Source: Fimbriimonadaceae bacterium
Lineage (GTDB): Bacteria; Armatimonadota; Fimbriimonadia; Fimbriimonadales; Fimbriimonadaceae
Length of the DNA stretch: 7,592 nt
Assembly (NCBI GenBank): GCA_022842565.1
Contig: JALHPH010000073.1
Location: forward strand, 1 to 7,592
Direction: 5' to 3'
Part shown: one piece after another, positions 1-6,049 of the stretch
Position numbering within the stretch: the stretch's first letter is position 1
How the letters are laid out: every line of letters starts with the position of its first letter
The notes under the pieces: model-generated
What the model was told of the DNA's origin: nothing
Database searches by the model: none
Seen by the model: only the letters and a program-made list of their open reading frames with translations
Program-made: the position numbers and the translations under genes

Positions 1-731
1 GCGAGGGGCAAGACGTCATCGAGCGACATTCCCCGTAGGGTTTGGTGGACTTCCTCGATGCTGGAGCCTGCTGCAATCCAGAGTGATGCGCGAGCGGGCG
101 CGGAGTTGGCGACGCGAACGGAGAGTCCAAACGTGCTGTCCACCGATCCCTGGCTGATCGGATTGGGGTGGAGGTGCCCATCTTCGGCGTCTGGGCCCGT
201 GCCGACCGAGCCATTGAACGCTTTCACTCCGGTTGTGTGTTGAGCTAGCCCGCCCGACTCAGTGCGACCGCCAAACAAGAACGCATATTGCCCCTTGTAG
301 TGGATCATCGAATCGGTAAACGGGTGGTAGAGCGCGGTATCGCCGATGTCGGTTTCGGCAATGCGCAAGTCGTTGTTTTGAAAGAGCCTCACTTCTCGCT
401 CGCCTCCGCGCAGGTTCTCCACCGAAAGCTCTCGCACGAAGACGGGTTCGCGGGGGTGCACGGCCTGCCGGATGGTGAGGCGAAGGCCGAGTTCCTCATT
501 CAGATGAATGCTCGTCGCTACGAGCGTCCCGGTTTCGTAGTGGTGGGTCGCCGACCAATTGGGATGGTCGAGCCAAGCAAAGGCCCCATCCACCCACAAA
601 CCCAAGCGAATGCGATAGCCCTGCAGGTGATTGGGCATACCAACGAACGGCCAAAAGAGGTCTCTGATCTGCCCACTCGCGTCCAGATTGATGAGGAGGG
701 AACCGTTTCCAAAGACGAGCGGGCGGGGCAT
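1..731 (-). CDS. GH15 glucoamylase-like glycoside hydrolase, N-terminal part (partial, runs off left edge)
   Basis: The first 243 residues of a longer protein are visible, open to the window edge with no stop. The N-terminus carries RPLVFGNGSLLINLD (residues 3-17) and IRDLFWPFVGMPNH (22-35), followed by VRELSVENL (99-107) and YHPFTDSMIHYKG (135-147). From memory these match the N-terminal beta-sandwich domain of prokaryotic family 15 glucoamylases/glucodextranases, which precedes an (alpha/alpha)6 catalytic domain. The catalytic domain with its acidic residues lies outside the window, so activity cannot be judged. No signal peptide is present, so a cytoplasmic enzyme cutting alpha-linked gluco-oligosaccharides is inferred. 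The ATG at 731-729 is the only sensible start, because an in-frame TAA lies five codons upstream (746-744). No clear Shine-Dalgarno is seen; a TAAAAT box ends 9 nt before the ATG. It is divergent from the mutarotase-like gene at 793, which also fits carbohydrate metabolism. Confidence 0.85.
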   Translation of the reverse strand, partial: MPRPLVFGNGSLLINLDASGQIRDLFWPFVGMPNHLQGYRIRLGLWVDGAFAWLDHPNWSATHHYETGTLVATSIHLNEELGLRLTIRQAVHPREPVFVRELSVENLRGGEREVRLFQNNDLRIAETDIGDTALYHPFTDSMIHYKGQYAFLFGGRTESGGLAQHTTGVKAFNGSVGTGPDAEDGHLHPNPISQGSVDSTFGLSVRVANSAPARASLWIAAGSSIEEVHQTLRGMSLDDVLPL

Positions 732-792
732 GACCCGGCAATTTTAGCCCGTGCACGTGTGTTAACGCCTAGGTTGGTACCATGCTAGAACA
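732..792. promoter_or_regulatory. Divergent promoter region between the GH15 gene and the mutarotase-like gene
   Basis: This 61-bp gap must hold the start signals of both divergent genes. On the minus strand TAAAAT (746-741) sits 9 nt before the ATG at 731. On the plus strand TACCAT (778-783) sits 9 nt before the ATG at 793. Neither start has a convincing Shine-Dalgarno and no good -35 hexamer was found 16-18 nt upstream of either box. Small palindromes CACGTG (754-759), GTTAAC (761-766) and TGGTACCA (775-782, overlapping the plus-strand box) could be operator sites but are short enough to be chance. The promoter assignment is inferred from position and box similarity. Confidence 0.4.
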
Positions 793-1608
793 ATGCAATG
801 GCAAGAGGTTCAATTTGAAGGCTGGCGCTGCGCCGGATTTCTGAACGATGGCATCGAAGCCTTCGTGATGCTGGACGCTGGCCCACGCGTGATTGGTCTG
901 CGCAGGGTTGGCGCGGACAACGTGCTTTACATCAAGCCCGAAACGCGCGGCACTATTGGTGGCGAGGAGTATTGCGGGTATGGCGGTCACCGGCTGTGGA
1001 CTGCTCCCGAAGTGCGCGAGCGCACCAACGAGCCGGATAACGCTCCGGTTGTGATCGAAGGGGACTGGTTTGTGACCGGCGATTCGGCATGCGGCCTGGA
1101 GCGCGCCATGTCTCTGGAGCCCATTCCAGGAGGATATCGGGTTCATCACAGGATTCGGAACACCGGAACGGGCGCCCATAACGTTGCGCTTTGGGGCATC
1201 ACCGTGATGCGGGCAGGCGGCGTGTGCTCGGTTTGGATCGACGAATCGCGAGCGCATGGCGATCAGGTGCTCCCTCGTTTTCCTTTGGTGTTTTGGCCCT
1301 ATACGCACTGGGGCGACCACCGCATGGGATTGCACCGGGACAGGGTGACCCTCGCCCAAAGCGCGGAAGGCGAGCCGACGAAGTTCGGTGTTTGGTCCAC
1401 ACCCGGCGTGGCCGAGTACCGCTTGCAGCAGGATGTTTTCACCAAGAAGTTCAGTGCATCGCCCGGCGACTATCCTGATTTCGGGTGCAATTTCGAGGCC
1501 TACACGCGGCATGACATGCTGGAAGTCGAAAGCCTTGGACCGCTCGTGCTGCTGAAGCCCGGCGAAACGGCGACTCACGTCGAACATTGGACCCTGACCA
1601 CCCCGTAA
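793..1608 (+). CDS. DUF4380-like protein with galactose-mutarotase-type fold
   Basis: A 271-residue protein without signal peptide or membrane segment. Motifs remembered from the DUF4380/galactose-mutarotase-like family are present in order: DAGPRVIGLRRVG with a following N (28-43), YGGHRLWTAPE (63-73), WGITVMRAGG (124-133), FWPYTHW (167-173), and the closing YPDFGCNFEAYT (227-238) with LEVESLGPLVLLKPGE (243-258) and VEHWTL (263-268). The fold is a beta-sandwich that binds sugars in aldose 1-epimerases. The family has no firmly assigned reaction that I know of, so epimerase activity is not claimed. The length looks complete. The ATG at 793 has no Shine-Dalgarno, but a TACCAT box ends 9 nt upstream, so translation may be leaderless. 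The divergent GH15 gene suggests a shared role in handling glucose oligomers. The 272-residue open frame on the opposite strand is a shadow. Confidence 0.8.
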   Translation: MQWQEVQFEGWRCAGFLNDGIEAFVMLDAGPRVIGLRRVGADNVLYIKPETRGTIGGEEYCGYGGHRLWTAPEVRERTNEPDNAPVVIEGDWFVTGDSACGLERAMSLEPIPGGYRVHHRIRNTGTGAHNVALWGITVMRAGGVCSVWIDESRAHGDQVLPRFPLVFWPYTHWGDHRMGLHRDRVTLAQSAEGEPTKFGVWSTPGVAEYRLQQDVFTKKFSASPGDYPDFGCNFEAYTRHDMLEVESLGPLVLLKPGETATHVEHWTLTTP

Positions 1609-1644
1609 AACGGGGTCTGCCTCGCACCGTTACGAGGTTCTTTT
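1600..1644 (+). terminator. Probable intrinsic terminator, two tandem hairpins after the mutarotase-like gene
   Basis: The first hairpin pairs ACCCCG (1600-1605) with CGGGGT (1611-1616), with the stop codon TAA inside its five-base loop. The second pairs CCTCG (1620-1624) with CGAGG (1633-1637) over an 8-nt loop and is followed directly by TTCTTTT (1638-1644). Only the second has a T-rich tail, so it is the better terminator; both stems are short. The next gene begins about 60 nt downstream with its own -10-like box, which fits a transcript boundary here. Confidence 0.45.
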
Positions 1645-1659
1645 CAAGTTCAAAAGTTG

Positions 1660-1665
1660 TAAAAT
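1660..1665 (+). promoter_or_regulatory. Candidate -10 box for the dockerin-domain protein gene
   Basis: TAAAAT in the context TTGTAAAATAGGG lies 39 nt before the preferred ATG at 1705, directly after the terminator-like hairpins. No strong -35 hexamer is visible at the usual distance. This gene would therefore have a short conventional leader, unlike the divergent pairs at 732-792 and 7366-7421. Confidence 0.3.
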
Positions 1666-1704
1666 AGGGAGCATCGGTGAACCTACACCGTGAGTGGAAC
1701 TTTC

Positions 1705-3099
1705 ATGAATCGACTTGTCATGTTTGCAGTGGGCGGAGTCCTTTTGAGCGCGGCGGCGTCTGCCCGCCAAGGGCTCACCCAAGTGGCTCCTCATGAGATC
1801 ACGCGTATCACCCCCGATGCAGTGGCGCAAGTGAACGCAGCTGGTAAGCGAATCACCCCCTTCGTGACCCTCGGGGAGAACCCTCTGAACACGCCCTTGT
1901 GGGCGACGATGTTCGATTCCATGAATACGAATCCTGCCACCCAGGTCACCTACAGTGACTTCTATGGTAACGACAACGGCCCATCCAGGTTTGCTCTCAA
2001 CTATCGGAATAGCATCTGGGTGAACGATGCTGTGATGCCAGTCGGGCGGCGCGGCCGACCGGCGAAGCTGATTCGGATTGGCTATGTCTGGAATCCGAGT
2101 GGCAACACCACGCTGAGCGGCACCCAAACCTGCGCGATTCGTGTGCGATTCGCCGAAGCGGTGGGCGCAGATGACTCCGGCCCGAGCGACACGAATCCTT
2201 TGGGCGGCCTGCTTATCGTTCGAAACGCTTTGGCGGCTGGAATCTACGAAAGCGACTTAAACCTGAGCACGGGGCCGCTGGCCCTCATGACCCCTTGGAA
2301 CAGCCCTTCGGCGCTCAAGATTGAGATCGGCACGCTGAATGGCGGCGGAGCGTTCATCCCGCTCAGCCATCCTGCCGCGGCGCAGCCCCTGCTGAGTCCG
2401 ATGATTGCACCCGGCGATCCGCAATTCCCCGGGACCAATCCCTCGAGCTCTGGCGCGTTTATGTGGGCCGACGACGAGACTCCGACCGTGGCACTCTTCG
2501 GCCAGAACCGCCCGAACCACATCCTGGATACCCTGTCCAGTACCGCGGGCGGTCCGATCAGTCACACCGAGCGCTATAGCTACGATTACACCGGTGATAC
2601 CGCAGGAAATCTGCAGGCTGCCGTTGGGGTCTTCCAAGACCTCAATGCCAAGCGCATAGAGGGAACCGTGCTGTTTAGCAACACCTTGGTGCCGCCGACT
2701 ACGGGCACTATCGAGATTCGCAACGCGGCGGGCGACACCGTGATTCAAAGCTTCCAAGTGAGCTTCAGCGGGACGGGCGCCTATTCGCTGACCGCGCCGG
2801 CTCCTTACGTGGCGGGTACTTACACCATCTATTGCCGGCAAGGAAGCTGGCTCGGTCGGCTTTCGTCTGCGTTCACCACCACTAACGTAAGCACGAACGC
2901 GTCGCTGGTTCTCACCAATGGCGACGTGAACGGCAATAACGAGATCGGCCCAGAGGACTTCTCCCTTCTGGCGGGCGCCTTTGGTACTTTCGCTGGCGAC
3001 CCTGGCTACACCGACGCTGCTGACCTGAATGACGACGGCGAAGTCGGCCCTTCGGACTTTGCGGTCTTGGCGGCGAGCTTCGGCGAATTTGGCGACTGA
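1705..3099 (+). CDS. Secreted protein with C-terminal dockerin-type repeat domain
   Basis: Starting at ATG 1705 the product is 464 residues and opens with a classic Sec signal peptide, MNRLVMFAVGGVLLSAAASA, probably cut before RQ. A GTG at 1690 would add five residues ahead of the signal peptide and is less likely. Residues of about 25-310 are Gly/Pro/Asn-rich and beta-like, and I recognise no domain there. Residues of about 315-404 (KRIEGTVLFS, TIEIRNAAGDTV, GTYTIYCRQGSWL) resemble a carboxypeptidase-regulatory-like beta-sandwich. The C-terminus (405-464) holds two dockerin-like calcium loops: D407-N409-N411-D418 in GDVNGNNEIGPEDF, and D440-N442-D444-D451 in DLNDDGEVGPSDF. Each is followed by a similar helix (LLAGAFG and LAASFG). 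This beta-domain plus 'NGDVNGNNEIGPEDF' arrangement is familiar from Armatimonadota and Planctomycetes surface proteins that lack cellulosomes. The function is unknown; a cell-surface or extracellular role is inferred. Confidence 0.82.
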   Translation: MNRLVMFAVGGVLLSAAASARQGLTQVAPHEITRITPDAVAQVNAAGKRITPFVTLGENPLNTPLWATMFDSMNTNPATQVTYSDFYGNDNGPSRFALNYRNSIWVNDAVMPVGRRGRPAKLIRIGYVWNPSGNTTLSGTQTCAIRVRFAEAVGADDSGPSDTNPLGGLLIVRNALAAGIYESDLNLSTGPLALMTPWNSPSALKIEIGTLNGGGAFIPLSHPAAAQPLLSPMIAPGDPQFPGTNPSSSGAFMWADDETPTVALFGQNRPNHILDTLSSTAGGPISHTERYSYDYTGDTAGNLQAAVGVFQDLNAKRIEGTVLFSNTLVPPTTGTIEIRNAAGDTVIQSFQVSFSGTGAYSLTAPAPYVAGTYTIYCRQGSWLGRLSSAFTTTNVSTNASLVLTNGDVNGNNEIGPEDFSLLAGAFGTFAGDPGYTDAADLNDDGEVGPSDFAVLAASFGEFGD

Positions 3100-3120
3100 G
3101 ACCTGAGGTACAAGTGAGGC

Positions 3121-3993
3121 ATGATTCAGGCCCCACTGACCTCTCCCGGCGCGACGCTGCGCCTAATGATGGCCTCTGGCATCGTCGTGATGCCGGGGGC
3201 TTTTTCAGCGCTTTCGGCGCTCGCTGCCTATAAGCAAAGGGCCACAGCAGTCTATCTAAGCGGCGGTGCAATCACCAATAACCTCTTGGGGGTGCCCGAT
3301 ATCGCGCTGATTTCGCTGAATGAAATGGCTGGCGTGGCGGCGCAGGCAACCCAGGTAGCGCCGGTCCCGATGATCTGCGACGCGGATACGGGCTTTGGCG
3401 AGGCTTGGAACACCGTCCGGACCGTGATCGAGATGGAGCGGGCTGGCCTGGCGGGCATTCACCTAGAGGACCAAGTGAGCCCAAAGCGATGCGGACACCT
3501 GGACGGAAAGGCGCTGATCAGCCCAGACCAAATGGCAGAAAAAGTGGCCGCGGCCGCCGCCGCCAAACGCGACCCGAGCTTCATGATCATCGCCCGGACC
3601 GACGCGCGCGGCTTGGAAGGGATGGAGGGTTCGGTCCACCGAGCCAAGCTCTACGTTGAAGCCGGAGCCGATGCGATTTTCCCAGAGGGACTACTCTCAG
3701 TGGAAGAGTTTGCTGAGTTCCGTCAAGCGGTTCCGGAAACACCCCTGCTAGCTAACATGACCGAGTTCGGAAAGACACCGCTGATCTCGGCGAGTGAGTT
3801 CGAACAACTCGGCTACCAGTTGGTCATTTTCCCTGTCACCGCGCTGCGGGTGATGCTGAAGGCCATCGAGGAGTTTTACAGCGACCTGCTGGCCACCGGA
3901 ACCCAAGCCGGATGGATGGAGCGCATGCGAAGCCGCGCCGAACTCTATGCGACGCTCGACTACGATGATTACTTGGGCAAAGTGACCTGGTAG
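3121..3993 (+). CDS. prpB: 2-methylisocitrate lyase (PrpB), isocitrate lyase/PEP mutase superfamily
   Basis: This enzyme splits (2S,3R)-2-methylisocitrate into pyruvate and succinate, the last step of the methylcitrate cycle for propionyl-CoA. The 290-residue length matches PrpB (about 290-300). Visible motifs are YLSGG (45-49, substrate loop), VPD with D60, DADTGFGEAWNTVRTV (87-102, Mg2+-binding D87/D89), HLEDQ (114-118), the catalytic PKRCGH (121-126, Cys124), IARTDA (157-162, Arg159) and ANMTEFGKTP (211-220). The KRCGH form and the DADTGFG stretch favour methylisocitrate lyase over isocitrate lyase, which is longer and carries KKCGH, or PEP mutase. The ATG lies 21 bp after the stop of the dockerin gene with no terminator between, so read-through transcription is possible although the functions seem unrelated. 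The Shine-Dalgarno is poor: GAGG ends only 1 nt before the ATG and another TGAGG lies 12 nt upstream. All key residues are intact. Confidence 0.92.
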   Translation: MIQAPLTSPGATLRLMMASGIVVMPGAFSALSALAAYKQRATAVYLSGGAITNNLLGVPDIALISLNEMAGVAAQATQVAPVPMICDADTGFGEAWNTVRTVIEMERAGLAGIHLEDQVSPKRCGHLDGKALISPDQMAEKVAAAAAAKRDPSFMIIARTDARGLEGMEGSVHRAKLYVEAGADAIFPEGLLSVEEFAEFRQAVPETPLLANMTEFGKTPLISASEFEQLGYQLVIFPVTALRVMLKAIEEFYSDLLATGTQAGWMERMRSRAELYATLDYDDYLGKVTW

Positions 3994-4152
3994 AACTGTC
4001 GGCCCCATCACGGTTTGTGCTCAAAACCAAGTACACTTTGTGTCAGCGCCCGTCGCAGGGGATCAGGCGTTGCTGTGCCATCGCTGATGCATCCTGCAGG
4101 CAGCGCGTAGCATTATCAGGGAAACACCCCCTGGGCAGGACCAGAGAACACA
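3994..4152 (+). promoter_or_regulatory. Intergenic region between prpB and the citrate synthase-family gene
   Basis: This 159-bp gap holds no supported gene. A weak hairpin, GGTTT (4012-4016) with AAACC (4024-4028), might attenuate transcription leaving prpB but has no T-tract. TACACT (4031-4036) and TAGCAT (4108-4113) are -10-like boxes for the downstream gene, neither with a clear -35. ACAC-TTT-GTGT (4032-4042) is a short inverted repeat overlapping the first box and could be an operator. CAGGG (4117-4121) and CCCTG (4129-4133) could form a small hairpin in the leader. AGGACCAGAG just ahead of the ATG at 4153 is a mediocre ribosome site. The gap suggests separate or additional control of the synthase. 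Confidence 0.35.
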
Positions 4153-5295
4153 ATGAGCGCGACGACGTACCCCAACTATAGCCCCGGTCTCGAAGGAGTG
4201 ATCGGCGGCATCACGACCATCAGCGAGATCATTAGCGAAACTAGCACGCTTGTGTACCGAGGCTATAACGTACACGACTTGGCTTCGCAGGGCTCCTTTG
4301 AGGAAACCGCCTATCTGCTGATTAACGGCAAGTTGCCGACCGCCGCTGAGCTCAGCGCGTTCAAGCATGTACTGGCCGAAGAGCGAGAAGTGCCTGAGGC
4401 CGTCTATCTGGCCCTGAAGCAGCTTCCCAAGACTGCTCACCCGATGGACATCGCGAAGGTCGGTTACGCGGTCTATGCGCCATTTGATCCTGACTACAGC
4501 GCTCCTGCCACCGACCATGAAGCGAACCTGCGCAAAGCCATCCGCATCGTGGCGAAGGGAAGCACCATCGTCGGCAACGGGCACCGGATCCGTATGGGTC
4601 ACGAGCCGCTCAAGCCCAATCCTGCCCACACCATCGCTCAGAACTTCCTTTATCTGGTGAATGGCACCGAGCCCGACGCCAAGACGGCACACGTGCTCGA
4701 TAGCTCGCTCTCGCTCTATGCTGAGCACGGATTCAACGCGAGCACCTTTGCTTGCCGCGTCACGGTGGCAACGCTCAGCGACATGTATAGCGGCATTGTC
4801 AGCGGCATTGGTACGCTCAAGGGCCCGCTTCATGGCGGTGCCAACGAAGAGGCGATGCACATGCTCATGCAAATCGGCGAGCCTGGAAACGCCGAAGCTT
4901 GGATCCACGATGCGCTCGCGACCAAGAAGAAGATCATGGGCTTTGGTCACCGCGAGTACAAGAAGCGGGACCCGCGAGCCATTTACCTCACAAAGGTCGC
5001 CAAAGAGCTCTGCATTGAGAAGGGACAGACGAAGTGGTCGGAGATCGCCGACGTGCTGGAGGGCGTGATGGAATCGGAGAAGAATATCTTCCCGAACGTC
5101 GACTTCCCGGCAGCCTATGCCTACTACGTCCTCGGTATCCCCATCGACCTGTACACGCCTATTTTCGTGGTCGCACGTGTGAGTGGATGGAGTGCGCATG
5201 CTCTGGAGCAGTTGAAGAACAACCGCCTCATCCGCCCGAGCGCCATCTACGAAGGGCCGCACAGCGTGGAATACACTCCGGCTTCCGCTCGCTAA
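4153..5295 (+). CDS. prpC: Citrate synthase-family enzyme, probably 2-methylcitrate synthase or citrate synthase
   Basis: This enzyme condenses oxaloacetate with an acyl-CoA: acetyl-CoA to citrate, or propionyl-CoA to 2-methylcitrate. The 380-residue length is that of the short bacterial citrate synthases (CitZ/PrpC/MmgD type), not the roughly 430-residue GltA type. Recognisable parts are LVYRGYNVHDLA (33-44), EHGFNASTFACR (191-202), the catalytic histidine in GPLHGGANEEA (His227), the second in MGFGHREYKKRDPRA (His266, with Arg275), the catalytic aspartate in FPNVDFPAAY (Asp317), and VARVSGWSAHALEQ (340-353, Arg342). The active site is complete. Adjacency to prpB favours the 2-methylcitrate role, but this subfamily often uses both acyl-CoAs, and it could equally be the main citrate synthase, so the symbol is provisional. 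The ATG at 4153 begins at the family's usual N-terminal boundary. A strong terminator follows 14 nt after the stop. The 453-residue frame on the opposite strand is a shadow. Confidence 0.92.
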   Translation: MSATTYPNYSPGLEGVIGGITTISEIISETSTLVYRGYNVHDLASQGSFEETAYLLINGKLPTAAELSAFKHVLAEEREVPEAVYLALKQLPKTAHPMDIAKVGYAVYAPFDPDYSAPATDHEANLRKAIRIVAKGSTIVGNGHRIRMGHEPLKPNPAHTIAQNFLYLVNGTEPDAKTAHVLDSSLSLYAEHGFNASTFACRVTVATLSDMYSGIVSGIGTLKGPLHGGANEEAMHMLMQIGEPGNAEAWIHDALATKKKIMGFGHREYKKRDPRAIYLTKVAKELCIEKGQTKWSEIADVLEGVMESEKNIFPNVDFPAAYAYYVLGIPIDLYTPIFVVARVSGWSAHALEQLKNNRLIRPSAIYEGPHSVEYTPASAR

Positions 5296-5309
5296 GTTCG
5301 GTGACATGA

Positions 5310-5345
5310 AAAGAAGCCCGGTAGTGTTTACTACCGGGCTTCTTT
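5310..5345. terminator. Strong, probably bidirectional intrinsic terminator
   Basis: AAAGAAGCCCGGTAGT (5310-5325) pairs perfectly over 16 bp with ACTACCGGGCTTCTTT (5330-5345) across a GTTT loop. The GC-rich core CCCGGTAGT is flanked by A-rich sequence on the left and T-rich sequence (TTCTTTGTTT) on the right, so the hairpin has a U-rich tail on either strand. It lies between convergent genes, 14 nt after the stop of the citrate synthase gene (plus) and 11 nt beyond the stop of the exported-protein gene (minus), and can serve both. Confidence 0.93.
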
Positions 5346-5356
5346 GTTTATGGGCG

Positions 5357-5875
5357 TCACTTGATCGAGTCGAGAATGACGGCGCGATAATCGGATTTGG
5401 ATTGAGTATTCGCGGGAATATCAACTTGCAAGCTCACGAACTTGCGCTTGCCCTGGAGCGCAATGAGCTCGCCGCGTCCTTCGACTCCACGTAGGTTCCA
5501 AAGATACTTGAAACGTACGCCGGTCATTCCACGTGCAGAAAACGGGACGTGCTGCCCAAAACTCACCTGGGCACCTCGGCCCGTGAGCTGATCCCTCATT
5601 CCGGCTTGCACATTTGCGACCATCCGATCTGTGTCCATGACGACGCCATCCGCGTTCAGGGTCACCGCCGCGAAGTTGAATTCGAGGTTGGTGAGCCGCT
5701 GGATCTGCAGAGGACCTTTCGGCGACTTCCGAGTTTCCACTTCCGGCTTGGTAGGTAACTGGACTGAAATGCCCGCACTGCTCACAACATGCCTTTGCCA
5801 CTTCGCGGCGGGTGGGATTGCTGGCGCGCCCTGGGCACACATGCCGACCATGAGGAGAGAAACCAAGATGCTCAT
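5357..5875 (-). CDS. Small exported protein, PsbP/DUF1795-like, unknown function
   Basis: A 172-residue product starting at ATG 5875-5873. The first residues, MSILVSLLMVGMCAQGAPA, look like a Sec signal peptide, though its N-region lacks the usual positive charge. Cys13 is preceded by VGM, not a proper lipobox, so a lipoprotein is not supported. The mature part begins with an aromatic/basic stretch, then AGISVQLPTKPE (34-45), a run of beta strands, the segment TDRMVANVQAGMRDQL (82-97), FKYLWNLRGVEGRGELIAL (122-140) and ends in YRAVILDSIK. This plan, 'G-hydrophobic-LP-x-KP' near the start and 'ILDSIK' at the end, recalls the PsbP/MOG1-fold or DUF1795 proteins; the resemblance is by pattern only. 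AGGG 9 nt before the ATG may serve the ribosome. The frame stays open upstream with no ATG closer, so the start is reasonably sure. It ends at the bidirectional terminator shared with the citrate synthase gene. Confidence 0.75.
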   Translation of the reverse strand: MSILVSLLMVGMCAQGAPAIPPAAKWQRHVVSSAGISVQLPTKPEVETRKSPKGPLQIQRLTNLEFNFAAVTLNADGVVMDTDRMVANVQAGMRDQLTGRGAQVSFGQHVPFSARGMTGVRFKYLWNLRGVEGRGELIALQGKRKFVSLQVDIPANTQSKSDYRAVILDSIK

Positions 5876-6049
5876 TTCTTTAGGCCCTAGCCGCGAGAGA
5901 AGTTCGTTCCCTGGAAGTTGGCTTGAATGGTTAGGCGTTCGAGGGGGCAAGAACCCGCGAGCACCATCATTTGAGAGAACGATTGCGCTAAAGACACAAT
6001 GATATCTTTGGGACGTCCCAGGTCCAGGAACATAGCCCGCACCGAAAGT
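5876..6049. other. Intergenic region with a 12-bp perfect palindrome
   Basis: This 174-bp stretch separates two minus-strand genes and holds no supported gene. TGGGACGTCCCA (6009-6020) is a perfect 12-bp palindrome about 30 nt beyond the stop of the upstream Pro-rich membrane protein gene. It has no T-tract for the minus strand and could be an operator, a weak hairpin or chance. No convincing promoter for the exported-protein gene at 5875 could be picked out. Confidence 0.3.

Noticed and set aside
288..788. A 166-residue plus-strand open frame across the GH15 region
   Set aside because: The minus strand in this region encodes clear GH15 N-terminal motifs in one frame to the window edge; the plus-strand frame is its shadow and also covers the divergent promoter.
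769..1587. A 272-residue open frame on the minus strand opposite the mutarotase-like gene
   Set aside because: The plus-strand protein matches family motifs throughout, while the antisense product is His/Arg/Ala-rich with no motif. It is a shadow.
4780..4820. Near-repeat AGCGGCATTG within the citrate synthase gene
   Set aside because: It encodes the SGIVSGIG turn of the enzyme and is explained by the protein sequence.
4063..5424. A 453-residue open frame on the minus strand opposite the citrate synthase gene
   Set aside because: It is antisense to a gene with a complete citrate synthase active site, runs through the terminator and has no recognisable motifs. Long antisense frames are expected opposite GC-rich genes with strong codon bias.
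5306..5494. A small plus-strand frame starting in the terminator
   Set aside because: It is mostly the terminator hairpin plus sequence antisense to the exported-protein gene, with no ribosome site.
5876..5950. Extension of the exported protein by 25 residues to a TTG start at 5950
   Set aside because: It would bury the signal peptide behind a polar stretch. The ATG at 5875 places the hydrophobic segment at the very N-terminus.
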